Of a stretch of 64,000 nt of DNA, positions 49,858-60,112 are shown one piece after another (position 1 is the first letter of the stretch; each line of letters opens with the position of its first letter). The position numbers were made by a program, and so were the translations under genes. Origin of the DNA: an uncultured bacterium (GTDB lineage: Bacteria > Bacillota > Clostridia > UBA1381); assembly GCA_905215805.1 (NCBI GenBank), contig CAJMRL010000007.1:1-64000 (forward strand), read 5' to 3'. A model generated the notes under the pieces. That model had not been told where the DNA came from. It saw nothing but the letters and a program-made list of their open reading frames with translations, and searched no databases.

Positions 49858-50754
49858 CTAAACTTCCGAAAGGACGCTTCCTACATTATCCACATCCAAA
49901 ACCTTACACGTCCATTTATGCGAATTCTCACTGAAAAATGCGCTCATTTTATCAGTAAATTTAAAATAATCACTGTCTATTATCGAAACAATCGTGGGAC
50001 CGGAGCCGCTCAGATAAGTCGCTCTCGCCCCGCATTTATATGTCATATCAACTATTTCATCAAATCCGTCTATATAACTTTTTCTATACTGCTGGTGCAT
50101 CCTATCCTCAACAGCATACCTTAAAAGCTCCATGTCTCCGCTGCGCATAGCTTCAACAAATAAAGCTGCGTGCTGAATATTAAAAGCCGCATCACTTCTT
50201 GGTATAAACTCAGGAAGAACTCCTCTTGACTTTCTTGTTGCCACAAAAAAGTCGGGTATCATAACAGCAAATTTAATCTTAGGATCAAGCTTTATGCTTT
50301 TGGTAAAAACCCTGTTATCCGCTGTCATTGATATACACATTCCGCCATAAAGCGCAGGCGCAACATTGTCCGGATGTCCCTCCTGCCTTGAGGCAAGGTT
50401 AAGAATTTCAGGATATGTAAGCGTACGTCCTGTAAGCGCATTTGCTGCAAGCATACCACCTATTATACATCCGCTTGAGCTTCCCAGTCCTCTCGTCATA
50501 GGAATAGCACTGTTCTGGCGAATGCGCACTCCGCATGGATACCTGCCCGTTTCATTAAACACGATCTCCATAGCCCTGTATACAAGATTCGTCCTGTCCT
50601 GCGGTACATACCCTGACGCATTCATCGTTATAATCTCAAGTCCTGACTCAATTTCTTCAACCTCAAGCCTTGAATACAGATTAAGTGCTACTCCAAGCGT
50701 ATCAAATCCGGCTCCCATATTAGCGCTGGAAGCCGGGACTCTTACCTTTATCAT
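49858..50754 (-). CDS. thrB: Homoserine kinase
   Basis: GHMP-family kinase making O-phosphohomoserine for threonine synthesis. The 298-residue protein has VRVPASSANMGAGFDTLGVALNLYS (substrate region), the ATP loop MTRGLGSSSGCIIGGMLAAN (about 88-107), and RATYLSGSGPTIVSI near 235-250. The start overlaps the hom stop codon. Threonine synthase is not in the window. Confidence 0.96.
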   Translation of the reverse strand: MIKVRVPASSANMGAGFDTLGVALNLYSRLEVEEIESGLEIITMNASGYVPQDRTNLVYRAMEIVFNETGRYPCGVRIRQNSAIPMTRGLGSSSGCIIGGMLAANALTGRTLTYPEILNLASRQEGHPDNVAPALYGGMCISMTADNRVFTKSIKLDPKIKFAVMIPDFFVATRKSRGVLPEFIPRSDAAFNIQHAALFVEAMRSGDMELLRYAVEDRMHQQYRKSYIDGFDEIVDMTYKCGARATYLSGSGPTIVSIIDSDYFKFTDKMSAFFSENSHKWTCKVLDVDNVGSVLSEV

Positions 50755-51959
50755 TATTTCAAAACCTTCAGCGCTGTTATCACATCAAGCTCCAAAAGGC
50801 TGTCTTTAATCTGACTTTTCGTCATAGGTTCTGTTATAAACGCCGCTTCACCGCTGTTCTTTCTTATATATGATAATTTTCCGCAAGCATTTTCGCACTC
50901 TTCAGCAGTATTATTGGCACGAACAAAGTATGAGAATTTAACATCATCCTCGCCCGCGCATATGTCTGTTTCGGATTTTATCCAGTTGATATTCTTATTA
51001 CTCTTTTTATGTCTTATACAATCTAAAATATCAGCCACAACTGCCGATGCTGTCGCCATTTTTCCGGCGCCCTTTCCGTAAAACATTACATCATCAACGC
51101 AATCGCCTGTTACCATGATAGCATTAAATACATTATTCACTCCGGCAAGTGGATGTGAATTATCTATAAACATCGGTCCTACGCTTGCATAGATCTTTCC
51201 ATTATCAAGAAAATCTGCATAACCTATAAGCTTTATAACACCATTTCCCTGAGCGGCGCATTTTACGTCGTCCAAAGTAATATCCGTTATACCCGTTGTT
51301 TCTATATTATTATAATCAACCTCTTTACCTGACGCAAGCGAAGCCAATATCGCAATCTTTCTGCAGGCGTCATACCCTTCAATATCAGCTGCGGGATTCT
51401 TTTCTGCAAATCCGTTATCCTGAGCATCTTTTAAAGCATCCTCAAAAGTCTGACCGTTTTCTACCATTTGATAGAGTATATAATTTGTAGTTCCGTTCAA
51501 AATACCGGCAATTCTCTCAATATTGTTTGCTGCCAAGCACTGGTGCATCGGTCTTATAATCGGGATGCCCCCGCCTACGCTGGCTTCAAACATATAATTT
51601 ACGTTATTTTCTTTCGCTATAGCCAGAAGCTCCGTCCCGTATGTCGCAACAAGCTCCTTATTTGATGTAGCTACATTGATTCCATTCTGTAAAAGGCTTT
51701 TTGTAAATTCATATGCCGGATGCAGCCCGCCCATAACCTCGGCTACCACACATATCTCATCATCATTCAATATATCATTGAAATCTTTTGTAAAAAGCTC
51801 TTTTTCGGGATGGTCGTCAAAATCACGGATATCCAGTATATATTTAAGCTCTACCGGTTCACCGTAAGTATTGCTAGTGAGCCTGGCGCCGTTTTTCTTA
51901 ATAATCTCATATACACCGCTTCCGACTGTACCATAGCCCATTATTGCAACTTTTGCCAT
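50754..51959 (-). CDS. hom: Homoserine dehydrogenase
   Basis: NAD(P)H reductase of aspartate semialdehyde to homoserine. The 401-residue protein has the Rossmann motif MGYGTVGSGVYEII, a core with TSNKELVA and GGGIPIIRPM, NGTTNYILYQM (substrate), FAEKNPAADIEGYDACRKIAIL with catalytic Lys/Asp, and a C-terminal ACT-like domain (about 320-400). GGAGG before the ATG. First gene of the threonine branch operon; no T-box leader was found. Confidence 0.95.
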   Translation of the reverse strand: MAKVAIMGYGTVGSGVYEIIKKNGARLTSNTYGEPVELKYILDIRDFDDHPEKELFTKDFNDILNDDEICVVAEVMGGLHPAYEFTKSLLQNGINVATSNKELVATYGTELLAIAKENNVNYMFEASVGGGIPIIRPMHQCLAANNIERIAGILNGTTNYILYQMVENGQTFEDALKDAQDNGFAEKNPAADIEGYDACRKIAILASLASGKEVDYNNIETTGITDITLDDVKCAAQGNGVIKLIGYADFLDNGKIYASVGPMFIDNSHPLAGVNNVFNAIMVTGDCVDDVMFYGKGAGKMATASAVVADILDCIRHKKSNKNINWIKSETDICAGEDDVKFSYFVRANNTAEECENACGKLSYIRKNSGEAAFITEPMTKSQIKDSLLELDVITALKVLK

Positions 51960-51997
51960 TCCTTCTGCCTCCTTATAGTAATTACATTATAACAAAT

Positions 51998-52026
51998 ATT
52001 TTATCATACTAAATTATCAAAGTCAA
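51998..52026 (-). promoter_or_regulatory. Promoter of hom-thrB-lysC
   Basis: Minus strand TTGACT (52021-52026), 17-base spacer, TAAAAT (51998-52003), 38 bases before the hom start. Confidence 0.65.
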
Positions 52027-52080
52027 TGCTTTGATTAACCAATCTTATTTTGTTTGAGATATGTATTTTGTGTATTTTAG

Positions 52081-52785
52081 TTAATCTGAGGCATAACCGT
52101 CCGCAAAATAGCCGGAAATCAAGCCTCTTACAGCGTCATCCGTCACTATAATATGATCCGATAAAATCACTCCTACTGTTTTAAACGCGTCCAACATAAC
52201 AGATGTTCCTATCCTATCCGCCTTTGATTCCCGTGAATTTCCGCTTGGATGATTATGCGCTATAACCACATACGCCGGATCGTACTGTACAGCCTTTCTG
52301 ACTATCGTCGAAATATTAAACCCAATTGAGCTGAATTCTCCTTCACCAAGATTTACTACAGATATTATTTTACTCTTGATATCCAAACAAAACATATACA
52401 TGCTCTCTCTTTTTTGATGTCTGAAAAGCTCATGAAGATAAACCTCCGTCTGTACGCTTCCCAAAATAAATCTGCGAGGCTTTGCGATTCGCTTATTGTA
52501 TTCCATTATAAACTGACCAAGAAAATTGATATACTGCGCTGTTTTCTCTCCTACTCCTTCAACAGCCGTCAGCTCATTTATCGGAGTATCAAAAACGCCT
52601 TTTATTCCTCCGAATCGCTTTATCAGCCGGTGCGCTATCGGATTCGTATCTCCTCTTGCGATAACATTATAAAGCATGACCTCCAGCATTTCATGGTCTT
52701 CCATACCGGAAAAGCCATTTTCCAAGACCTTAGCTCTCATTCTTTTCCTATGTCCGGCATGAACATTTTCCGGTGAGTCTTTCAA
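52081..52785 (-). CDS. radC: RadC-family JAB-domain protein
   Basis: UPF0758 family protein of 234 residues, named after RadC but with no proven repair role. N-terminal helix-hairpin-helix-like region (about 20-100; AVEGVGEKTAQYINFLGQF), then a JAB/MPN metalloprotease-like domain with the metal motif HNHPSGNSRESKAD (about 185-198). Complete length. It follows the GH115-like gene by 14 bases on the same strand, probably by chance. Confidence 0.93.
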   Translation of the reverse strand: MKDSPENVHAGHRKRMRAKVLENGFSGMEDHEMLEVMLYNVIARGDTNPIAHRLIKRFGGIKGVFDTPINELTAVEGVGEKTAQYINFLGQFIMEYNKRIAKPRRFILGSVQTEVYLHELFRHQKRESMYMFCLDIKSKIISVVNLGEGEFSSIGFNISTIVRKAVQYDPAYVVIAHNHPSGNSRESKADRIGTSVMLDAFKTVGVILSDHIIVTDDAVRGLISGYFADGYASD

Positions 52786-52799
52786 AATCTTATCCTCCC

Positions 52800-54803
52800 T
52801 TAGTCAAAAAGTTTTTGTTCCTTCATCTTTTCATAAATTTCTTCATCTTTCATATGGTTTTCCCAATTAGTAATAAGTATTACTTTTCTGTCTTCTTCGC
52901 TGTATAAAAGGTCTCTCTGCCATGTATAATAGCCTCCGCCTTCACCGAATGCCCTCACCTTTGCCATTACGCCTTTTATGATTTCAGCGCTGAATTTCAT
53001 ATCGCAAAGGCATTCATTTTCATAGAAGCCCTGCCATATGCCATATTCCGACTCTCTCATCTCTGAATCTATTTTCTCAAACAGCTCCGCCGAATTACCA
53101 AGCAGATAAAAGGATTTCATGTAATTTTTATTTTCAAATTCCCTGTATGCTTCGCAAAATCTCATCAAGGCATTCATCCCATAATAATGAATTTTTGCCT
53201 GTAAAAATATTGTTGCCTCGAATAATTTTTTCTTATCCTCAAATATATCATTATCCATTTCGGAGCATCTGTCATACAATTTTTGCATCTGCTCCTCGCC
53301 ATCGGTGCATATCCGGTATATACGCTCAATCTGTCCGCCGAAATCGGTATCCGCAAGCCATTTCATTGCCGAACATGACTGCGAGCTGTCACGCATCCAT
53401 TGTGCTGCCATATTTCTTACCGAATACGCATAAAACTGTTCTCCGCAATGTTCGTCTTCATGATCTCCGTAGCTGAGCATACTGTCACAGTATTCATCGT
53501 AGCACCATGCCACTCCGTCAATATAATCAAAATATTTCCCTGCAAATTTTTCGCTTTGATCCTCTCCGTCAAAGTCCTCTCCAAACCATATTCGGCGCAC
53601 CACATCAAGAAAATATGCGTGAGGTCTTATATTTGACGCGTTCACAATAAGAAAATCCCGGCATCCCGAATCAAAAGCGCTGTTAAGTTCATCATAAACC
53701 ATCTCTACCTTATTGGGAAGCATTGTAATATGGTTTGCGGCTTGTAAATCATAAAACGACACATGATAGTATATTCCGTTTTTCCCATCGGCATCATTAT
53801 CCGGCAGCGATGGCGTCCTCGGATCATAATTTCCCATACGGCGGGACACCATTTTACCAAAGCCATTGTCCGCCCATACGCGTATAATATCCTTATCTAT
53901 ATCCAAAAAACCATCCCTGTACAGCTGTGTTATTTCCCCATAAAGATTTGTACAGCAAATAGGATTTTTAACTGATGATCTTACTATTTCATACTGCTCG
54001 TTTATTATATCACTTATTAATTTGCCTCGTTTTTGCGGCGTATCATATTTAGGATCATCCGCCCAAAACGGTTTGTCACCCTGTCCGCGAAAACCCAAAT
54101 TCCATATAACCTTTTGATTTTTCTGTTCTTCTACTGCCTTTTTCCAAAGCCCTCTGAAAAGCTCCGGATATTTATCAAACGACGCCTCTTTATCAGGATA
54201 TGCCCTTGCAAACATTTCCGCCCCCAAAGGCTCTGCATGATGATGCGTTATCCACAATCCCATATCTGATGCAAGCTGTCTGTATTCTCTTGAGTTTGCA
54301 TCTGTTCCGGGTATTACCATATTTCCGCCGCAGCGCAATATTGCTTCAAATGCCATTTCCCACGGGATATCTTTATTTCCCTCAGGCGCCCAATGACTTA
54401 TGAGCACTTCATCATTAAGAAACCATCCTCTAAACTTAATTTTAGCAGGTGCGCTGTAATAATCCTGAGCCGGAATATTTACGATTTCCTGTTTATTTAT
54501 CGTTTGATCCATCCAAAACCAAAATGGATCAACATACATAAAAGTCTCGCTTATATAATACAAAGCATAAATAAAGCCCAAATCATGCGAGGCATATATA
54601 TTCATTGTATCGTTATCCGGAAAGCGTACAACATAATCCTCATCTCCCAAGCTTATATCATAAGAAAGAGTTATCATGTTTTGTTTTCCTTCAGGAAGAG
54701 TTTTCTTCATATCTCTTGTAAATGTCTCTATTGCATGCCTGACAGGTTTAGTATTGACCTGTGACACTATTTTTGTATTAATATTCAGTTCAAAAACATC
54801 CAT
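52800..54803 (-). CDS. GH115-like glycoside hydrolase (putative alpha-glucuronidase)
   Basis: Cytosolic protein of 667 residues, no signal peptide. An N-terminal adenosylhomocysteinase-like region (about 1-100; MNIYASHDLGFIYALYYISE) leads to a core with KIKFRGWFLNDEVLISHW, NMVIPGTDANSREY, THHHAEPLGAEMFARAY, WNLGFRGQGDKPFWADDP and RVWADNGFGKMVSRR, which follows the GH115 alpha-glucuronidase pattern. GH115 enzymes are usually 850-1000 residues, so this lacks the C-terminal domain. It would release glucuronic acid for uxuB/uxuA. Own consensus promoter. The family match is fair; substrate is inference. Confidence 0.7.
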   Translation of the reverse strand: MDVFELNINTKIVSQVNTKPVRHAIETFTRDMKKTLPEGKQNMITLSYDISLGDEDYVVRFPDNDTMNIYASHDLGFIYALYYISETFMYVDPFWFWMDQTINKQEIVNIPAQDYYSAPAKIKFRGWFLNDEVLISHWAPEGNKDIPWEMAFEAILRCGGNMVIPGTDANSREYRQLASDMGLWITHHHAEPLGAEMFARAYPDKEASFDKYPELFRGLWKKAVEEQKNQKVIWNLGFRGQGDKPFWADDPKYDTPQKRGKLISDIINEQYEIVRSSVKNPICCTNLYGEITQLYRDGFLDIDKDIIRVWADNGFGKMVSRRMGNYDPRTPSLPDNDADGKNGIYYHVSFYDLQAANHITMLPNKVEMVYDELNSAFDSGCRDFLIVNASNIRPHAYFLDVVRRIWFGEDFDGEDQSEKFAGKYFDYIDGVAWCYDEYCDSMLSYGDHEDEHCGEQFYAYSVRNMAAQWMRDSSQSCSAMKWLADTDFGGQIERIYRICTDGEEQMQKLYDRCSEMDNDIFEDKKKLFEATIFLQAKIHYYGMNALMRFCEAYREFENKNYMKSFYLLGNSAELFEKIDSEMRESEYGIWQGFYENECLCDMKFSAEIIKGVMAKVRAFGEGGGYYTWQRDLLYSEEDRKVILITNWENHMKDEEIYEKMKEQKLFD

Positions 54804-54855
54804 TTATATTTCCCTCTATACAAATTATATGTGTTTATTATTAGATATCAGTATA

Positions 54856-54884
54856 ATTATACCACACAAGAAAAACAGTGTCAA
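54856..54884 (-). promoter_or_regulatory. Promoter of the GH115-like gene
   Basis: Minus strand TTGACA (54879-54884), 17-base spacer, TATAAT (54856-54861), perfect boxes. Confidence 0.8.
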
Positions 54885-54926
54885 TCAAATAAAACCTTAT
54901 TTTTCTAAAAAAAGCCTAAAAAGGAC

Positions 54927-54955
54927 TTGAATATTTCATCAAAAAATTGTATAAT
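54927..54955 (+). promoter_or_regulatory. Promoter of glyA
   Basis: TTGAAT (54927-54932), 17-base spacer, TATAAT (54950-54955), 40 bases before the start; divergent from the GH115-like promoter. Confidence 0.75.
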
Positions 54956-54995
54956 AAGAGTGGTTATGTTATTTTAACAGAAAGGAATAAAAAAA

Positions 54996-56240
54996 ATGAG
55001 AGATTTTACACTTTTAAAACAGAATGATCCCGAGGTCTATTCTGTTGTCATGGACGAAACAAATCGCCAAAGAAATAAAATTGAGCTTATTGCCTCTGAA
55101 AACTTTGTTTCTGAAACAGTTATGGAAGCAAACGGCTCTACTCTTACCAATAAATATGCGGAAGGCTATCCCGGCAAGCGTTATTACGGAGGCTGTGAAT
55201 ATGTTGATGTTGTTGAAAATCTTGCAATAGAAAGAGCAAAAAAGCTTTTCGGAGCTTCGTATGCAAATGTGCAGCCTCATTCCGGTGCACAGGCTAATAT
55301 GGCCGTATTCTTTGCACTTCTTACCCCCGGAGATACCGTTCTTTCTATGAACCTTGCTCATGGCGGACATCTCAGCCACGGCTCACCTGTAAACATTTCA
55401 GGAAAGTACTGGAACATAGTTCCTTACGGTGTTACAGAGGATACAAATACTATTGATTATGATGAGGTAAGACGTATTGCGCTCGAATGCAAGCCTAAGC
55501 TCATACTCGCCGGTGCATCAGCTTACCCGAGAGTAATTGATTTTGAAAAATTTGCCGCTATAGCCAAAGAGGTAGGCGCATATTTGATGGTTGATATGGC
55601 GCATATTGCCGGTCTTGTTGCCGCAGGCGTTCACCCCTCCCCTGTTCCATTCGCAGACATTGTAACAACAACTACACACAAGACGCTCAGAGGTCCAAGA
55701 GGCGGTCTTATTTTAACAAATGATGAAGAAATCGCTAAAAAAGTCAATAAGGCAATCTTCCCAGGAACACAGGGCGGTCCTCTCATGCACACAATCGCGG
55801 CAAAGGCTGTATGCTTGGGAGAAGCTTTAAAGCCTGAATTTAAACAGTATGCTCAGCAGGTTGTAAAGAATGCTCAGGCTCTTGCAAAGCAGCTTCTTGA
55901 AGAAGGATTCAAGCTCGTTTCGGGCGGTACGGATAATCACCTTATGCTTGTTGATCTCACAGGCATGGCTGTAGATACAGGTAAGGCGGCTGAAAAAATG
56001 CTTGATGAAGTAGGAATCACCGTAAACAAAAATGCTATTCCTTTTGATACTCAGAAGCCGTTTGTAACAAGCGGTATCAGAATAGGCACCGCTGCTACAA
56101 CAACAAGAGGCTTTGTTGAAGAAGATATGATCGAAATAGGAAAGCTTATCGGTCTTACGCTTAAGGACTTCGATAACAGCAAAGACAAAGTTATGGCAAG
56201 AGTAAAGGCGCTTTGTGAAAAGCACCCGCTTTATGAATAA
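54996..56240 (+). CDS. glyA: Serine hydroxymethyltransferase
   Basis: PLP enzyme that converts serine and tetrahydrofolate to glycine and methylene-tetrahydrofolate. The 414-residue protein has IELIASENFVS, YAEGYPGKRYYGGCEYVD, QPHSGAQANMAVFFALL, VDMAHIAGLVAAG, and VTTTTHKTLRGPRGG with the PLP lysine. AAAGGAA ribosome site. Single gene with its own promoter and terminator, divergent from the GH115-like gene. It links to the folate operon in function. Confidence 0.97.
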   Translation: MRDFTLLKQNDPEVYSVVMDETNRQRNKIELIASENFVSETVMEANGSTLTNKYAEGYPGKRYYGGCEYVDVVENLAIERAKKLFGASYANVQPHSGAQANMAVFFALLTPGDTVLSMNLAHGGHLSHGSPVNISGKYWNIVPYGVTEDTNTIDYDEVRRIALECKPKLILAGASAYPRVIDFEKFAAIAKEVGAYLMVDMAHIAGLVAAGVHPSPVPFADIVTTTTHKTLRGPRGGLILTNDEEIAKKVNKAIFPGTQGGPLMHTIAAKAVCLGEALKPEFKQYAQQVVKNAQALAKQLLEEGFKLVSGGTDNHLMLVDLTGMAVDTGKAAEKMLDEVGITVNKNAIPFDTQKPFVTSGIRIGTAATTTRGFVEEDMIEIGKLIGLTLKDFDNSKDKVMARVKALCEKHPLYE

Positions 56241-56267
56241 AATTTCAGTTTATAAAATTCTCTATAA

Positions 56268-56305
56268 AATAAAGCTTTCCCCAAAATTTTGGGGAAGGCT
56301 TTATT
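56268..56305. terminator. Terminator between glyA and purL
   Basis: 19-bp near-perfect palindrome (AATAAAGCTTTCCCCAAAA against its complement, one G-U pair) followed by TATTATC. Works for both convergent genes. Confidence 0.8.
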
Positions 56306-56329
56306 TATTATCTGATAAATCAAATCATA

Positions 56330-59300
56330 TTATTTAAAATATTTAACTCCGGATTCAAACAGCTTCTGATCCTTATTTCCCGGAACATTTTCAGCTATGT
56401 TTCTTCCTATTCTCTCGCTGTGACCCATCTTTCCGAAAATACGTCCGTCCGGACTTGTTATACCCTCTATTGATGCAGCAGAACCGTTCGGATTCCATTC
56501 AATATCATAAGTAGCCTTTCCTTCCGGATCAACATACTGAGTTGCGATTTGTCCGTTTTTCGCCAGTTCAGCAATCATTTCAGCACTTGCCACAAAACGT
56601 CCCTCACCATGCGAAACAGGTATTGTATACATATCTCCAACCTCTGTATTTAAGAGCCACGGACTCTTGTTTGAAGCTATACGCGTATAAGTCATCCTTG
56701 AAATATGTCTTCCGAGAGTATTAAATGTAAGCGTCGGCGAATCATCCTCAAGGTCTCTTATTTCGCCATACGGAACAAGACCAAGCTTTATAAGTGCCTG
56801 GAATCCGTTACAAATACCGAGCATAAGTCCGTCACGGTTTTTCAGCATATTCATAACCGCCTCCCTTACAAGCGGATTTCTGAATGCCGTTGCAATAAAC
56901 TTACCTGAACCCTCAGGCTCGTCACCGCCGGAGAATCCTCCCGGAATCATAACAATCTGTGAATTGTCTATGCGCTTTTTCATTTCCTCCATTGAGTATG
57001 AAACATCTGCTCCGGTAAGATTCCTGAATACAAATACATCAGCAACACCGCCTGCTCTTTCAAAGGCTCTTGCTGTATCATATTCGCAGTTTGTTCCCGG
57101 GAATACAGGAATAAATATTCTCGGCTTTGCAAATTTCTCCGTTGCTACCGTTATATTTCTCTTGTTGTATGAATATGTTTCAGGCTCCGACTCAAAATGT
57201 CCTGCCTTTGTCGGGAATACCTTTTCAAGCGTCGAAGTCCATGCCTTCAATGCCTCATCAAGTGAAATGCTGACGCCGTTTATATCTATGGACTCTTTCT
57301 CCTGTGTGTATCCGAGCTCTTTTATATTAACTCCGCTCATATCATCAGTACTGAGAATAACGCCGCATTTATCCGACAATTCAAAGACGATAGAGCCAAG
57401 CGGAGCATAGAATAAATCGTCATTGGTTATGTCATTACCAAATTCAAAACCAAGTTTATTACCAAAAGCCATCTTGCTGATTGTCTCCGCAAGACCAAAG
57501 CCCTTTACAACGCTTGCCGACAATATAATACCATTTGATTCCATTTCATGTATAAACTCATACATTTTCTTAAGCGCATCAAAGTCAGGCATATCATTTT
57601 CATCACGGTTTACCGAAATCATGAATACAGATGTTCCCGCTTTTTTGAATTCCTGCGAAATAACCTTATCTGCCTTAACAGGAGCAACTGCAAACGATGT
57701 AAGTGTCGGAGGTACATCAAGCTCATTAAACGAACCGCTCATTGAATCCTTTCCGCCTATCGCCGCTATTCCAAGCTCAAGCTGTGTCTTATATGCGCCG
57801 AGCAGTGCCGCAAACGGTTTGCCCCAGCGTTTTGGATCTGTTCCGAGTCTTTCAAAATACTCTTGGAATGTAAGGTATATTGTCTTATAATCAGCTCCAA
57901 GAGCTACCGCTTTTGAAACTGACTCAACTATAGCATATACAGCTCCGTGATACGGACTCCATTTTGAAATTTTCGGATTATATCCAAATGTCATAATTGT
58001 AGCTGTATTTGTCTCACCCTCAAGAACCGGAACCTTTGCAGCCATTCCGTCTGACGGCGTAAGCTGATACTTTCCGCCGAACGGCATCAATACCGAACCC
58101 GCTCCGATTGTAGAGTCAAACTTTTCGCAAAGTCCCTTTTGTGAGCATACATTAAGGTCCGAAAGCGTTTCAAGCCATTTTTCCTTTACATCCGTAACAA
58201 CCTCCGGATTCATTACGCACTCACCCGGCGCCTCTACTTCTACATCGGTATTCTTCGTAGCTCCATTTGTATTAAGAAAATCTCTTGATATGTCGCAGAT
58301 AGTATTTCCTCTCCATGTCATTGTAAGACGGTTATCGCTTGTAACAACCGCAACCTTTGTTGCCTCAAGATTTTCCTTGTTTGCGTATTCAATAAACTTG
58401 TCGGCATCCTCCGCACGTACAACAACTGCCATTCTTTCCTGCGACTCACTTATTGCAAGCTCTGTGCCGTCAAGACCCTCGTATTTCTTCGGAACTTTAT
58501 CCAAATCGATCTTCAGCCCGTCCGCAAGCTCTCCTATCGCAACAGATACACCGCCTGCACCGAAATCATTACATCTCTTAATAAGCGTTGTAACCTTATT
58601 ATCCCTGAATAATCTCTGCAGCTTTCTTTCTACCGGAGGATTACCTTTTTGAACTTCTGATCCGCAGGTTATAACGGACTTCTCATTATGAGCCTTTGAA
58701 GAGCCGGTAGCTCCGCCTATTCCGTCACGTCCTGTACGTCCGCCGAGAAGTATAATTACATCTCCCTCTGACGGAACCTCTCTTATTACATTTGCCTTCG
58801 GCGCAGCTCCGATAACCGCTCCTATTTCCATTCTCTTTGCAACATAACCCTCGTCATATATCTCCTGAACCTGTCCCGTTGCAAGACCTATCTGGTTTCC
58901 GTAGGAGCTGTAGCCTGATGAAGCCTGTTTTGTAATCTGGCGCTGCATAAGCTTTCCCGGAATAGTTTCCTTTAATGACTTTCTCGGATCTCCGGCGCCT
59001 GTAACTCTCATAGCCTGATACACATATGAACGTCCGGAAAGCGGATCACGGATTGCACCGCCAAGGCAAGTAGCAGCACCGCCGAATGGTTCGATTTCGG
59101 TAGGATGGTTATGAGTTTCGTTTTTAAACATTATAAGCCAAGGCTCTTCCTTGCCGTCAATATCAACATTAACAACTATCGAGCACGCATTTATTTCTTC
59201 AGATTCGTCTATTTCCTTTAACAGTCCTCTTTTCTTGAGCTGCTTTACTATAATAGTAGCCATATTCATGAGACAAGTATTTCTGTCCGGTGCATACAGC

Positions 59301-60085
59301 TCTGCCTTTGCTTTTTTATACTCGTCATATGCTTCGCTTATAATATCGGTGTACTTGCCGTTATCAAATGTAACATTATTTATCTTTGTTGAGAATGTTG
59401 TATGACGGCAATGGTCTGACCAATATGTGTCAATCATTCTAAGCTCTGTAACAGTCGGATTTCTTTTTTCTGTATTCTTAAAATATTCCTGACAGAATTT
59501 AAGATCATCCATATCCATAGCAAAGCCCATGCTGTCAAGAAATTCATGCATTTTATCATCCTGCATATCGATAAAACCATCGACAACAGCAACATTTTCC
59601 GGATAATCAACCTTCATATCAAGTGAGTCCGGCTTTTCCAGAGAAGCCTCTCTCGCTTCAACAGGATTTATAACATATTTCTTTGCCGCCTCAACATCTT
59701 CTTCACTTATATCTCCTATAAGTACATATACTTTAGCATATCTTACAGTCGGGCGCTCCTTCTGTGTAAGTATAGAAATACATTCTTCACACGATGCTGC
59801 CCTCTGGTCAAACTGACCCGGCAGAAATTCTACCGCAAAAACCTTTCCATCCGGTATATCGATGTTTTCATCATATGCCGTGTCTACCGGCGGCTCTGAA
59901 AAGATAAGACTTCTCGCCTTTACATATTCCTCATCGCTTATACCCTCTACATCATAGCGGTTGATTATTCTTACATCCGTAAGTCCGGTCATCGAAAGAT
60001 TTTCTCTCAAATCTCCAAGAACACCTTTAGCCTCTATGTCATTTCCGGCCTTTTTTTCAACATAAATCCTTCTTACGTTTCCCAT
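56330..60085 (-). CDS. purL: Phosphoribosylformylglycinamidine synthase, single-chain
   Basis: Fourth step of purine synthesis, with synthetase and glutaminase in one chain (1251 residues; the small-subunit form uses purS, purL and purQ). N-terminal PurS-like part (1-170), linker, two AIR-synthase-like halves (FKNETHNHPTEIEPFGGAATCLGGAIRD; TVGIGGKDSMSG), and a C-terminal class I glutaminase (about 970-1250) with IPGGFSGGDEPEGSG, LGICNGFQALIKLG (catalytic Cys) and PVSHGEGRF. I chose the ATG at 60085 (MGNVRRIYV) after AAAGGA. It follows the phosphatase gene by 27 bases. Confidence 0.96.
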   Translation of the reverse strand: MGNVRRIYVEKKAGNDIEAKGVLGDLRENLSMTGLTDVRIINRYDVEGISDEEYVKARSLIFSEPPVDTAYDENIDIPDGKVFAVEFLPGQFDQRAASCEECISILTQKERPTVRYAKVYVLIGDISEEDVEAAKKYVINPVEAREASLEKPDSLDMKVDYPENVAVVDGFIDMQDDKMHEFLDSMGFAMDMDDLKFCQEYFKNTEKRNPTVTELRMIDTYWSDHCRHTTFSTKINNVTFDNGKYTDIISEAYDEYKKAKAELYAPDRNTCLMNMATIIVKQLKKRGLLKEIDESEEINACSIVVNVDIDGKEEPWLIMFKNETHNHPTEIEPFGGAATCLGGAIRDPLSGRSYVYQAMRVTGAGDPRKSLKETIPGKLMQRQITKQASSGYSSYGNQIGLATGQVQEIYDEGYVAKRMEIGAVIGAAPKANVIREVPSEGDVIILLGGRTGRDGIGGATGSSKAHNEKSVITCGSEVQKGNPPVERKLQRLFRDNKVTTLIKRCNDFGAGGVSVAIGELADGLKIDLDKVPKKYEGLDGTELAISESQERMAVVVRAEDADKFIEYANKENLEATKVAVVTSDNRLTMTWRGNTICDISRDFLNTNGATKNTDVEVEAPGECVMNPEVVTDVKEKWLETLSDLNVCSQKGLCEKFDSTIGAGSVLMPFGGKYQLTPSDGMAAKVPVLEGETNTATIMTFGYNPKISKWSPYHGAVYAIVESVSKAVALGADYKTIYLTFQEYFERLGTDPKRWGKPFAALLGAYKTQLELGIAAIGGKDSMSGSFNELDVPPTLTSFAVAPVKADKVISQEFKKAGTSVFMISVNRDENDMPDFDALKKMYEFIHEMESNGIILSASVVKGFGLAETISKMAFGNKLGFEFGNDITNDDLFYAPLGSIVFELSDKCGVILSTDDMSGVNIKELGYTQEKESIDINGVSISLDEALKAWTSTLEKVFPTKAGHFESEPETYSYNKRNITVATEKFAKPRIFIPVFPGTNCEYDTARAFERAGGVADVFVFRNLTGADVSYSMEEMKKRIDNSQIVMIPGGFSGGDEPEGSGKFIATAFRNPLVREAVMNMLKNRDGLMLGICNGFQALIKLGLVPYGEIRDLEDDSPTLTFNTLGRHISRMTYTRIASNKSPWLLNTEVGDMYTIPVSHGEGRFVASAEMIAELAKNGQIATQYVDPEGKATYDIEWNPNGSAASIEGITSPDGRIFGKMGHSERIGRNIAENVPGNKDQKLFESGVKYFK

Positions 60086-60112
60086 TATTCGTATTCCTTT
60101 CATTTACAATAC

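Noticed and set aside
51960..52080. Possible T-box or threonine leader before hom
   Set aside because: Too short (promoter lies 38 bases from the start) and no T-box motif or terminator-antiterminator pair.
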